The notes below the pieces were generated by a model. It saw only the letters and a program-made list of their open reading frames with translations, did not search any database and was not told the origin of the DNA. From RGIG8785 sp045655245 (GTDB lineage Bacteria; Bacillota; Clostridia; RGIG8785): DNA of 34,369 nt. This document shows positions 13,003-20,532 of the stretch, in pieces (position 1 is the first letter of the stretch; each line of letters starts with the position of its first letter). The stretch lies in the NCBI GenBank assembly GCA_045655245.1, contig JAZOOX010000002.1, positions 1-34,369 on the forward strand. Reading direction: 5' to 3'. A program made the position numbers and the translations under genes.

Positions 13003-14741
13003 ACAACGACACCTCTTTTGATATAATCCAAAAATCCAATCCTGTACAGACAGTTGCCCAACCGAAGGAGGATAACGAAATGTTAAGGGCAACAGATAGA
13101 ATCACAGCACTTTATTGCAGATTGTCCGTCGAGGACACCAAAGAGGATAAGAAGAACGGCAAGGAAGATTTGTCGAACTCTATCCAGAATCAAAAAGCCA
13201 TTCTGCTTCAATATGCACGAGACCACCACTTCCCCCATCCGACGTTTTTCATCGACGACGGCTACAGTGGTGTGGACTTCGCTAACCGCCCAGGCTTTCA
13301 GAAAATGCTTGCGGAGATTGAAGCAGGAAATGTTGGCACAGTTATCACGAAAGACCTTTCAAGACTTGGACGAAATTCCTCGCTGACAGGCTTGTACATC
13401 AACTACACATTCCCTCAGAATGATGTTCGGTACATTGCCATCAACGACCACTTTGACAGTATCAATCCCAACAGCACCGACAGCGACATTGCCGGTATCA
13501 AAAATTGGTTCAACGAATTTTTCGCAAAGGACACGAGTAGAAAAATTCGTGCGGTGCAAAAAGCAAAGGGCGAGCGTGGCGAGAGATTGACCGTCCATGT
13601 GCCGTATGGCTATTGCAAGGATCCGGAGGATAAAACCAAGTGGATCATCGACGAAGAAGCGGCACAGGTAGTCAAAAAGATTTTCACGCTCTGCATGAAT
13701 GGACGTGGACCGAGCCAAATCGCAGAACAGCTTGAACGGGAAAAGATACTCACGCCCACCGCATACAAAACCAAGCAGGGCATAAAGACACCGCACACCG
13801 AGCCGGAGAATCCTTATCGCTGGCACGAAAGCACCATCGTCAACATTCTTGAACGTAAAGAATATATCGGTGCTACTGTCAATTTCAAAACCTACACCAA
13901 CTCCATTTGGGATAAGAAGCAGAGGGAGAATCCCGAAGAAAATCAAAAGATTTTCTACAACACCCATCCTGCGATTATTAAACAGGAAGTCTTTGACAAG
14001 GTGCAGGAAATTCGTCAGCAGCGACACAGGAGAACGGCAACGGGCAAGAGCAGTCCGTTTTCGGGTTTGGTATTCTGTGCTGATTGCAGACAGAAGCTCT
14101 ACTACTCCACCACCAACTACTTTGAAAAGCGGCAGGACTTTTTCATCTGCTCCACGCACCGAGCCAACAAGGACAAGTGCAGCGGACACTATATTCGTGC
14201 CGTCGTTTTGGAAGATGTGGTCTGGAAACACATGAAAGAAGTTATCTCTTTCGTGAGCCAATACGAAGCGCATTTTAGGTTGGAAATGGAGCAAAAGCTC
14301 CGTCTGCAAAGCGAGGAAACCATAAAGGTATATAAGAAGCGTCTGGCACAGACAGAAAAGCGTATAGGGGAGCTTGACCGCCTGTTTATCAAAATCTACG
14401 AGGACAACGCCAAGGGCAATCTGAGCGACGAACGTTTTGCCATGATGAGCAAGACCTACGAGGACGAACAGGCGCAACTTAAAGTTGAAATCGTAAATCT
14501 GCAAAAAGAAGTCGAAGTACAGGAACGACAGATAGAAAACCTTGAGCAGTTTATTCAGCGGGTACGCAGATACACCACACTAACAGAACTCACGCCATAC
14601 GCTCTCAGAGAGCTTGTGAAGGCAGTTTATGTGGAAGCCCCCGACAAGTCCAGCGGTAAGCGCAAACAGAAGGTGCATATCGAATATGACCTTGTTGGCT
14701 ACATTCCCGTGGATGAACTGATAAAAGCGGAACAGGCATGA
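12999..14741 (+). CDS. Large serine recombinase (TnpX/TndX-like integrase)
   Basis: Site-specific integrase/excisionase of the element. Resolvase domain at about 34-185 with catalytic Ser43 in 'YCRLS' and the arginine motif 'DLSRLGRN' (119-126); recombinase domain at about 200-345 ('PYGYCKDPEDKTKWIIDEEA' region); zinc ribbon with C360, C363, C384 and C394; coiled coil at 420-520; and a C-terminal DUF4368-like segment ('ELTPYALRELVKAVYVEAPD'). Two starts are plausible: ATG 12999, with GGAGG seven bases upstream and coupled to the gene before, and ATG 13080, preceded by AAGGAGG, which would put the catalytic Ser at residue 16 as in most relatives. No frameshift is seen, so it is likely active. 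Confidence 0.95.
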   Translation: MNNDTSFDIIQKSNPVQTVAQPKEDNEMLRATDRITALYCRLSVEDTKEDKKNGKEDLSNSIQNQKAILLQYARDHHFPHPTFFIDDGYSGVDFANRPGFQKMLAEIEAGNVGTVITKDLSRLGRNSSLTGLYINYTFPQNDVRYIAINDHFDSINPNSTDSDIAGIKNWFNEFFAKDTSRKIRAVQKAKGERGERLTVHVPYGYCKDPEDKTKWIIDEEAAQVVKKIFTLCMNGRGPSQIAEQLEREKILTPTAYKTKQGIKTPHTEPENPYRWHESTIVNILERKEYIGATVNFKTYTNSIWDKKQRENPEENQKIFYNTHPAIIKQEVFDKVQEIRQQRHRRTATGKSSPFSGLVFCADCRQKLYYSTTNYFEKRQDFFICSTHRANKDKCSGHYIRAVVLEDVVWKHMKEVISFVSQYEAHFRLEMEQKLRLQSEETIKVYKKRLAQTEKRIGELDRLFIKIYEDNAKGNLSDERFAMMSKTYEDEQAQLKVEIVNLQKEVEVQERQIENLEQFIQRVRRYTTLTELTPYALRELVKAVYVEAPDKSSGKRKQKVHIEYDLVGYIPVDELIKAEQA

Positions 14742-14760
14742 CCGAAATCATGCCTGTTCC
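14729..14760. terminator. Hairpin over the recombinase stop codon
   Basis: A perfect 13-base-pair stem (14729-14741 with 14748-14760) and loop CCGAAA include the recombinase TGA. No T-run follows on the plus strand, but on the minus strand the stem is followed by GCTTTTAT, so it may block antisense transcription coming from the secreted-protein gene. Confidence 0.7.
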
Positions 14761-14773
14761 AAGAAATTCGCAT

Positions 14774-14787
14774 ATTACTGTTTTACG
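14774..14787 (+). repeat. Putative attR core repeat
   Basis: ATTACTGTTTTACG, one mismatch from 9763-9776. It pairs without mismatch with 9742-9753, supporting that bases right of the ATTACT core are original host sequence. Confidence 0.65.
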
Positions 14788-14816
14788 ACCACCGAGCATT
14801 CGGGAGGTTCTTTTTT
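14774..14816 (+). other. Right half of the split composite hairpin/terminator
   Basis: ATTACTGTTTTA (14774-14785), CGAGCA (14793-14798), CGGGAGG (14801-14807) and T6 (14811-14816) are the partners, in correct nested order, of four segments at 9712-9753. A small local hairpin CCGA/TCGG with the T6 run remains and may still terminate weakly. Confidence 0.75.
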
Positions 14817-14818
14817 AT

Positions 14819-15322
14819 TCATCTGCAAAAACTAATATTTCCGCCTGTTTTTGTTGCTCTCCAGCTAGGATATGACAGCCATTTTTCAAATATATAAGGA
14901 GTTGCATCGTACCCATCAAAGATGTTTCTACCTGTTTTCCCCTCAACCGTAACAGTATAATTATGCTTCTTTTTCAACTGAGAGCTTTTAATTGTGAAAT
15001 TTTTACTTTGCCACTTTTTGTTCCTATAAACCCATTTGCCAGCTGTATTGTCGTATACACTAACATAGAAGCAACCATATATGGGAGCAATTTTTACTTT
15101 TGAATACCATGTCTGCCTAGTATCACCTTTAGTTTGAGTCAAAACAATTTTTTCCGAAGAAAAGATTTTCCCGCCTACTTTAACCTCGAATGTTTTCGTT
15201 GTTGACAAATCTCCACTCACATCATAGCAAACATTCGCCGCCGAAGCAGAAACGAAAGCAAGTGATGCAAAGATGGAAACAGCCACAACTAACGCCAAAA
15301 TCTTTACCGCCATTCTTTTCAT
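14819..15322 (-). CDS. Small secreted protein of unknown function
   Basis: A 167-residue protein with a clear signal peptide: basic start 'MKRMAVK', hydrophobic 'ILALVVAVSIFASLAFVS' and cleavage after 'ASA'. The mature part is basic and rich in Lys, Tyr and Thr, with many short predicted strands ('TFEVKVGG', 'KIVLTQTKG', 'WYSKVKIAP', 'FYVSVYDNT', 'NYTVTVEG'), suggesting a single beta-sandwich. I know no family for it. GGAGG precedes ATG 15322, and a perfect sigma-A promoter lies at 15368-15396. The XRE gene on the other side of that promoter region is a likely regulator. AT-rich composition suggests acquired DNA. Confidence 0.7.
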   Translation of the reverse strand: MKRMAVKILALVVAVSIFASLAFVSASAANVCYDVSGDLSTTKTFEVKVGGKIFSSEKIVLTQTKGDTRQTWYSKVKIAPIYGCFYVSVYDNTAGKWVYRNKKWQSKNFTIKSSQLKKKHNYTVTVEGKTGRNIFDGYDATPYIFEKWLSYPSWRATKTGGNISFCR

Positions 15323-15367
15323 TATAATTCCTCCTACATTTATTCACCCATAGTGAGGGTTTCTTCG

Positions 15368-15396
15368 ATTATATCAAGTTTTAATTTGAATGTCAA
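15368..15396 (-). promoter_or_regulatory. Perfect promoter of the secreted-protein gene
   Basis: Minus strand: TTGACA (15396-15391), 17 bases, TATAAT (15373-15368). Its -35 box touches the plus-strand -35 of the XRE gene at base 15391. Confidence 0.88.
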
Positions 15397-15415
15397 TAGT
15401 TTATAATGATATTAT
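15386..15415 (+). promoter_or_regulatory. Promoter of the XRE regulator gene
   Basis: TTGAAT (15386-15391), 18 bases, TATTAT (15410-15415). It is weaker than the divergent promoter with which it shares a base, so one bound regulator could affect both. Confidence 0.55.
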
Positions 15416-15439
15416 AAATAAATTTCGAAGGTTGATTTT

Positions 15440-15679
15440 ATGTTAAATGATAATGAATACCGAGGGGTTTTATTAGACATCGGAATTAAAATCGGCTACT
15501 ACAGAAGAAAAGCCGGAATGACCCAGGCAGAACTCGCTGAACACACCGGACTAACTCTTTCCTATATAAGCCAATTAGAAAGCCCCAATCTCCCTTATTG
15601 TCCTTCTGTAAAAGCGCTTTTCACCATTGCAAAAGCGCTTGGAATCAAGGCATCTAAGATAATCGACATAGAGGATTAA
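15440..15679 (+). CDS. XRE-family helix-turn-helix regulator
   Basis: A 79-residue single-domain DNA-binding protein. The Cro/C1-type HTH spans about residues 15-70, with the recognition region 'MTQAELAEHTGLTLSYISQL' (27-46) and the following 'SVKALFTIAKALGIKASKII'. There is no sensor domain. It is divergent from the secreted-protein gene, 117 bases apart, and ends in a strong bidirectional terminator. Control of its own promoter and of its neighbour is the simplest reading. Confidence 0.92.
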   Translation: MLNDNEYRGVLLDIGIKIGYYRRKAGMTQAELAEHTGLTLSYISQLESPNLPYCPSVKALFTIAKALGIKASKIIDIED

Positions 15680-15692
15680 AACATCTAATTAC

Positions 15693-15728
15693 AAAAAGAC
15701 TGAACGAGTTTTTCGTTCAGTCTTTTTT
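15693..15728. terminator. Bidirectional terminator between XRE gene and nadE
   Basis: A 15-base-pair stem (15693-15707 with 15713-15727), loop GTTTT, with a T-run on the plus strand and an A-run at its left that serves the minus-strand nadE operon. Confidence 0.93.
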
Positions 15729-15799
15729 CACTACTTGAAAGTTAATATCACACTTCACACGCCAATGGCAAATAGTACCTGTCGCAGTGCGGCAGATTT

Positions 15800-16528
15800 T
15801 TATTCCTTAAAGAACGCAGTACCCTTGCGTTTGTGTTCGCTTCGACTATGATAACGGTCGATGATCTCGCGGTCATGGTCGGTGGCCTCGCCCGTTTCGA
15901 TATAACGGTCGATGGCGGCGTAGGTAACACCCATATCGGCTTCGTCGGTCTGACCTTCAAAAAGACCGGCGGAGGGTGCCTTTTCCACGATATTTTGAGG
16001 AGCGTTCAAGAAACGCAGGAACTCAAAAACTTCAGTGGCGGTCAGGTCGGAAATGGGGTTGAAATCGCAGGCGCCGTCCCCCCACTTGGTGAAATAGCCC
16101 ATATGCCGTTCACTACGGTTGCCCGTACCTGCCACCAGACGGTTTTCTGCGGCGGCAACGGCGTAAAGCGTCATCATCCGCAGGCGGGGCGCCAGATTGG
16201 AGATGGCGGGAGCGTTGAGATCGGTCAAATCCCCCAAGTTCTTGACCGCCAGTTCCCGCTGCTCGGTCAGGTCGATCAAACGGGTTTGAATGCCGAATTG
16301 GTCTGCCACGGCAAGGCCATCGGTGCGATCTTCGCCAAAGTTCCGTTTGGATGCGCAAGGCATGATGATTCCCAGGGTGTTTTCGCAGGCGGCTTTACAC
16401 AAAATCCCGACCAGGGCACTGTCCTTGCCGCCGCTGTTGCCGAACACAATGCCATCCACGTGGCTGGTCTCCACCAAATTGCGGATAAAGGCAACACGGT
16501 TTTCAAATTCTTCCTGATAATTTCTCAT
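15800..16528 (-). CDS. nadE: NH3-dependent NAD+ synthase
   Basis: Cytosolic enzyme making NAD+ from deamido-NAD+, ATP and ammonia. The ATP pyrophosphatase loop 'SGGKDS' is at residues 32-37, followed by 'GTGNRSERHMGYFTKWGDGACDFNPI' (key parts GTGNRSE and KWGDGACD), and 'PSAGLFEGQTDEADMG' near the C-terminus. About 242 residues is the length of the stand-alone synthase; no glutaminase domain is present. The second in-frame ATG (16528) is chosen because GAAAGGA is then seven bases away, whereas it nearly touches the first. It is the last gene after rny-ymdB-binding protein, 12 bases from its neighbour. Confidence 0.96.
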   Translation of the reverse strand: MRNYQEEFENRVAFIRNLVETSHVDGIVFGNSGGKDSALVGILCKAACENTLGIIMPCASKRNFGEDRTDGLAVADQFGIQTRLIDLTEQRELAVKNLGDLTDLNAPAISNLAPRLRMMTLYAVAAAENRLVAGTGNRSERHMGYFTKWGDGACDFNPISDLTATEVFEFLRFLNAPQNIVEKAPSAGLFEGQTDEADMGVTYAAIDRYIETGEATDHDREIIDRYHSRSEHKRKGTAFFKE

Positions 16529-16540
16529 GGTCATTTCCTT

Positions 16541-18016
16541 TCATCGTTCCCATAATTCCGCACCGTAAAAGGGGCGGTCGGGCATAGGGGTCATTTCCCC
16601 TGCCAAAGTGTTCTTGGTCATCAGCAAGTCCTGCTCGAAACAAAGGGAAAGCAAGGGCTGTTCCTGTTGCAAGAGGACGGTCAGGTCGGTTGCTGCAGCA
16701 TAAAACGCCGTTTCGGAAGCGGCGGAGCACAGATCGGCAAAAAGCTGGTCTACTGCGGGGTTTGCGTACCCCCCAAAGTTCAGAGAGCCGTTGGTCACCA
16801 GCAGTTGGGCGGCAATATCGGGGGTGGAAAAATCCACCTGACCCAAATAAGCATCAAAAGCTCCTTCGGCAACCCGCTGACGGTAGGTCTCAAAAGGTTG
16901 TTCCTCCACCGTGACGGTCAGTCCTGCAGGTGCAAGCATGACAGCCAGGGATGCCGCCGTGTTAATAGCCGAAACATCATCGCCGTTGACCAACAAAGTA
17001 AAGGACAGCGGAACAGGTCCTTCCTCCCCTTCAGGAGTTTTCGAAAGCAGGTCGGTAATCGTGTCCAAATCGGCGGGATTCGGCGTTTCAGACAGTTCGG
17101 CAAAGCGGTAGTGTACGGGATGAAACGGTGTTGCTGTAGCAGTTCCGTAACCCATCAGAACGGTGTCCGCAAGTTTTTGGCGGTCAACGGCATTGCTGAT
17201 GGCCTGTCGGACGTTTTGGTGCATCAACAGCGGATGGTCGGCACGATAGCCTACAAAGGTGAACTTCATCGACTCAAAGGGCGTGGCGGTAGTCCCCACC
17301 CCACTGTAATCACTGATTTTCCGCGCCTGGGTATAGAGGGCGTCTACCGTTCCTGCACGGTAGGCGTAGCGCACCGTCTCACCATCGGGAAGCAGGTGTA
17401 CCCGCAACCCGCCAATCAGAGGAGGGGCGCCCCGATAATACTCGTTGGTTTCGAAAAAGTGCTCGTTTTGCAGGGCGGATACGCATCGGTAAGGTCCGCT
17501 TCCCGCAGGATAGATGCCCTTCTTTTCTTCAGAGGGCAGAATGGGGAACGCCAACTTTTCCAAAAAGAAGGGGTCGGGCGATAACAACTTAAATTCGACG
17601 GTCAGCGAGTCAATAATCTGCAGGTCTAATATGCCGCTGACAGCCGAAGAATAAACATAGTCAGGATGGTACTTTAAGGTCATTACCGTATTGACCACAT
17701 CGGTAGCGTCCAATACCGTCCCGTCCGAGAAAAGCAGGTCGGGATAAAGGCGGACGGTGACCAGGTTGCCGTCAACTGTATAAGACTCTGCCAGTGCGCC
17801 TTGGGGGCGGAAGCTTTCGTCCAAGAGAAAGAGTGGGTCGTAAAGGAGATCGAAAAGTGCTTTGTCCGACTTGGCAACAGGGTTTAACGGATTACTGCCC
17901 CCTGCAGAACAAAGGCTTAGGACATTGAGCGCTTCGGGGGCTTCCCCGGGGGTATTGCCGGGACGGCAACCTGCCAACAGTAAGACAATGAGCAAAATGC
18001 AAAGGCTACGCTTCAC
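16541..18016 (-). CDS. Family 5 solute-binding lipoprotein (oligopeptide/dipeptide type)
   Basis: Extracellular binding protein of the OppA/DppA/NikA class. It starts at GTG 18016 after AAAGGAGG. Residues 1-16 form a lipoprotein signal with lipobox 'LLAGC'. 'LFDLLYDPLFLLDESFRPQGALAESY' (in pieces) and 'LLFSDGTVLDATDVVNTVMTL' are family landmarks. At 491 residues it is of typical size. No permease or ATPase genes lie beside it; it sits between ymdB and nadE, overlapping ymdB by 11 bases, so it is an orphan that must work with a transporter encoded elsewhere. The ligand is unknown. Confidence 0.92.
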   Translation of the reverse strand: MKRSLCILLIVLLLAGCRPGNTPGEAPEALNVLSLCSAGGSNPLNPVAKSDKALFDLLYDPLFLLDESFRPQGALAESYTVDGNLVTVRLYPDLLFSDGTVLDATDVVNTVMTLKYHPDYVYSSAVSGILDLQIIDSLTVEFKLLSPDPFFLEKLAFPILPSEEKKGIYPAGSGPYRCVSALQNEHFFETNEYYRGAPPLIGGLRVHLLPDGETVRYAYRAGTVDALYTQARKISDYSGVGTTATPFESMKFTFVGYRADHPLLMHQNVRQAISNAVDRQKLADTVLMGYGTATATPFHPVHYRFAELSETPNPADLDTITDLLSKTPEGEEGPVPLSFTLLVNGDDVSAINTAASLAVMLAPAGLTVTVEEQPFETYRQRVAEGAFDAYLGQVDFSTPDIAAQLLVTNGSLNFGGYANPAVDQLFADLCSAASETAFYAAATDLTVLLQQEQPLLSLCFEQDLLMTKNTLAGEMTPMPDRPFYGAELWER

Positions 18017-18806
18017 AGACAGACCTCCTTTGTTGGGGAATGGCGATCCGCTGAACAGAACGGGCGCGACCGCTTTCGTCGCAGAGGTCAAAGACCACAC
18101 CGCAAAGGACGCCTTCCGTTTGCGCCGGCTCTAAACGGGTCTGAAGTTTGGTTTTAAATCGCGCCAACGCCGACTCGGCAGTAGCGCCGAGAACGGATTC
18201 CCGCGCCCCCGTCATCCCGATATCGGTGATGTAGGCAGTGCCTTGGGGCAGAATGCGCTCGTCCGCAGTCTGGACATGAGTATGGGTGCCGTAAAGGGCA
18301 CTGACCCGACCATCCAGGTAGTAGCCCAGCGCTTCCTTTTCACTGGTGGCTTCGGCGTGGAAATCAACGACAATACAATCGGTTTCCTGTTTCAGGCGGT
18401 CGATTGCGGCGTCAATGAGTTCAAAAGGGTCCCCCAAGTCCTCCATAAAGACCTGACCGGACAGGTTGATAACCCCGATTTTGCGACGATCAGGCAGGGT
18501 ACAGATACAGCTGCCGCTGCCGGGAGCGGTGGCAGGGTAATTCAAGGGGCGCAGGAGATATTCCTCGTTTTCTAAGGTGGGGAAGATGGCCTTTTTATCA
18601 AAGATATGGTTTCCCGAAGTCATGACCTGAACGCCCAGACGGCGCAAGTGGGATACCTGTTCGGGCAGAACACCGTGGTAGGCGGCGTTTTCCACATTGG
18701 CGATAACACAGTCGGCTCCCGTTTGGGCAACCGCCTGGTCCAGATATCGTTCCAGGGCTTCCATCCCCACGGCCCCGACAATGTCGCCGATGGCAAGTAC
18801 TTTCAT
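18006..18806 (-). CDS. ymdB: YmdB-like metallophosphoesterase
   Basis: Member of the TIGR00282/YmdB family of dinuclear-metal phosphodiesterases; Bacillus YmdB hydrolyses 2',3'-cyclic nucleotides and affects biofilm and motility decisions. Start ATG 18806 follows AAAGGAGGGG; the longer open frame upstream is antisense to rny. Metal-binding pattern: 'IGDIVG' (Asp8), 'NVENAA', 'SGNHIFD', 'DFHAEATSEKEA', and 'GTHTHVQTAD'. At 266 residues the length matches. rny-ymdB is a conserved pair in Firmicutes. Confidence 0.95.
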   Translation of the reverse strand: MKVLAIGDIVGAVGMEALERYLDQAVAQTGADCVIANVENAAYHGVLPEQVSHLRRLGVQVMTSGNHIFDKKAIFPTLENEEYLLRPLNYPATAPGSGSCICTLPDRRKIGVINLSGQVFMEDLGDPFELIDAAIDRLKQETDCIVVDFHAEATSEKEALGYYLDGRVSALYGTHTHVQTADERILPQGTAYITDIGMTGARESVLGATAESALARFKTKLQTRLEPAQTEGVLCGVVFDLCDESGRARSVQRIAIPQQRRSVCEA

Positions 18807-18826
18807 AATCTCCCCTCCTTTGACAA

Positions 18827-18868
18827 AAAAAGATTGCAATAGAGTCGAGACTTTATCACAATCTTTTT
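18827..18868 (-). terminator. Terminator-like hairpin between rny and ymdB
   Basis: AAAAAGATTG pairs with CAATCTTTTT (18827-18836 with 18859-18868), with an inner AGAGTC/GACTTT stem. On the minus strand a T-run follows, so ymdB expression would be set by read-through. Confidence 0.8.
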
Positions 18869-18873
18869 GGCGA

Positions 18874-20430
18874 TTATTTTGCGATTTCGGTTGCGCGGGT
18901 TTCACGGATGACATTGACTTTAATCTGTCCCGGATACTCCATCTCGTCCTCAATCCGTTTAACAACATCACGGGCGAGTAATACTGCCGTTTCGTCGGTA
19001 ATTTCATCAGGACGAACCATAATGCGAACCTCGCGACCTGCCTGGATAGCAAAAGATGCTTCAACACCCTTAAAGGAGTTCGCAATCTCTTCCAGTTTTT
19101 CCAGACGCTTGATGTACGACTCGATGTTCTCGCGGCGGGCGCCGGGTCTTGCGGCAGAAACCGCATCGGCCGCCTGAACCAGGCAAGCAATGGTGGTTTC
19201 GGGCTGAACATCGCCGTGGTGTGCCATAATGGCGTTGATAATCAACGGGTTTTCTTTGTACTTTTTGGCAATATCTGCACCGATGGTTACGTGAGAACCG
19301 TCAATCTCGTGGTCAACGGCTTTACCTAGGTCATGCAATAAACCTGCGCGTTTTGCCTGGTTGACATCCAGACCCAGTTCCCCTGCCATCATCCCTGCGA
19401 TGGCAGAAACCTCGATGGAGTGCTGCAGTACGTTTTGACCGTAGCTGGTACGGTAGTGCAAACGGCCCAGCAACTTGACGATTTCAGGATGCAGACCGTG
19501 AACGCCGGTATCGAAAGTAGCACGTTCGCCTTCACGCTTGATGATGGCGTCGACTTCCTTCTTGGCGCGTTCGACCATTTCTTCGATTCTTGCAGGGTGG
19601 ATACGACCGTCGGCAATCAGTTTTTCCAGAGCGATGCGTGCCACCTCACGGCGAACGGGATCAAAGCCCGAAAGGATAACTGCTTCGGGGGTATCGTCGA
19701 TAATCAGATCCATTCCGGTAGCAGTTTCAAGGGCACGGATGTTGCGGCCTTCACGACCGATAATACGTCCCTTCATATCGTCATTGGGCAACTGGACCAC
19801 GGAGACCGTGGACTCGGATACCAGGTCGGCGGCATACTTCTGAATAGCCAGACCGATGATGTTTTTGGCGTTCTTTTCCGCCTCGTCACGGGCTTTGGTC
19901 TCTAAGTCGCTGACCAGCATCGCCATTTCGTGACGGACTTCCTCTTCCACGTTTTGCAACAGAATCTTCTTGGCTTCTTCAACCGACATTCCCGAGATCC
20001 GTTCCAGCTCCCGCATCTGTTCCTCGTGCTGACGGCTGAGTTTTTCCTTCAATGCGTCAACATCCTTGGCCTTTTGCGCAAGGCGTTCTTCCTTCTGCTC
20101 GATGTTGTCCAGTTTTTTGTCCAGGCTCTCTTCCTTCTGTTGTAAACGATGTTCCTGGCGCTGAATCTCACTGCGACGTTCTTTGATGTCGCGGTCACAT
20201 TCAGCACGGTTACGGTGGGTTTCTTCTTTTGCTTCAAGCAAAATTTCCCGTTTCTTGTTCTCTGCTGCTTTGAGTGCGTCGTTTAAGATGCGCTTGGCTT
20301 CTTCTTCGGCACTGCCGATTTCTACTTCTGCGACTTTTCGTCTATATGAAACGCCCAGTCCGAACGCAGCAATCCCTACTAATACGGCAACGGCTAAACC
20401 GATTACCGAGGCAATTACAACCGGTGTCAT
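18874..20430 (-). CDS. rny: Ribonuclease Y
   Basis: Membrane-anchored endoribonuclease that starts mRNA decay. Domains in order: N-terminal membrane span (residues 4-27), long charged coiled coil (30-200), KH domain with 'GRIIGREGRNIR' (221-232), and HD hydrolase domain with 'LQHSIEVSAIAG' and the metal-binding 'LLHDLGK' (His366-Asp367), then 'SHVTIGADIAKKY' and 'IMAHHGDV'. At 518 residues it is full length. The start ATG 20430 is preceded by GGAGG; the promoter at 20490-20518 is near consensus. Nothing looks degenerate. Confidence 0.98.
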   Translation of the reverse strand: MTPVVIASVIGLAVAVLVGIAAFGLGVSYRRKVAEVEIGSAEEEAKRILNDALKAAENKKREILLEAKEETHRNRAECDRDIKERRSEIQRQEHRLQQKEESLDKKLDNIEQKEERLAQKAKDVDALKEKLSRQHEEQMRELERISGMSVEEAKKILLQNVEEEVRHEMAMLVSDLETKARDEAEKNAKNIIGLAIQKYAADLVSESTVSVVQLPNDDMKGRIIGREGRNIRALETATGMDLIIDDTPEAVILSGFDPVRREVARIALEKLIADGRIHPARIEEMVERAKKEVDAIIKREGERATFDTGVHGLHPEIVKLLGRLHYRTSYGQNVLQHSIEVSAIAGMMAGELGLDVNQAKRAGLLHDLGKAVDHEIDGSHVTIGADIAKKYKENPLIINAIMAHHGDVQPETTIACLVQAADAVSAARPGARRENIESYIKRLEKLEEIANSFKGVEASFAIQAGREVRIMVRPDEITDETAVLLARDVVKRIEDEMEYPGQIKVNVIRETRATEIAK

Positions 20431-20489
20431 AAGAACACACCTCCATCTATATTATTTCGCCTGACAAATGCCAAAGCGATATCATTATA

Positions 20490-20518
20490 ATTTTAACTGT
20501 TTTCGCCAGAACTGTCAA
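20490..20518 (-). promoter_or_regulatory. Promoter of rny
   Basis: Minus strand: TTGACA (20518-20513), 17 bases, TAAAAT (20495-20490). Confidence 0.8.
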
Positions 20519-20532
20519 GAGTTATTTCTTTA

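Larger units (their letters stand above)
9763..14787 (+). mobile_element. Integrated serine-recombinase mobilizable element, about 5 kb
   Basis: The span is bounded by the imperfect direct repeat ATTACT-A/G-TTTTACG (9763-9776 and 14774-14787). It contains a DUF6061-like gene, two membrane cargo genes, mobC, an oriT-like hairpin region, a TnpW-like gene and a large serine recombinase as the last gene next to the right end, the usual position for such integrases. Base composition and codon use are visibly more AT-rich than the flanks. No relaxase, coupling protein, replication gene or conjugation gene is present, so it could at most be mobilised in trans. Boundaries rest on the repeat and on the hairpin reconstruction, and could shift by a few bases. 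Confidence 0.8.

Noticed and set aside
13359..14504. A 381-codon open frame on the minus strand opposite the recombinase
   Set aside because: It is antisense to a clear recombinase with all domains, has no ribosome site and no recognisable motif; long antisense frames arise from codon bias.
9763..15679. Extending the mobile element to include the secreted protein and XRE genes
   Set aside because: The att-like repeat and the hairpin partner both place the right end at about 14780; the two genes may be acquired DNA but lie outside this element.
16667..17584. A 305-codon plus-strand open frame inside the binding lipoprotein gene
   Set aside because: Antisense to an intact family 5 binding protein; no initiation signals.
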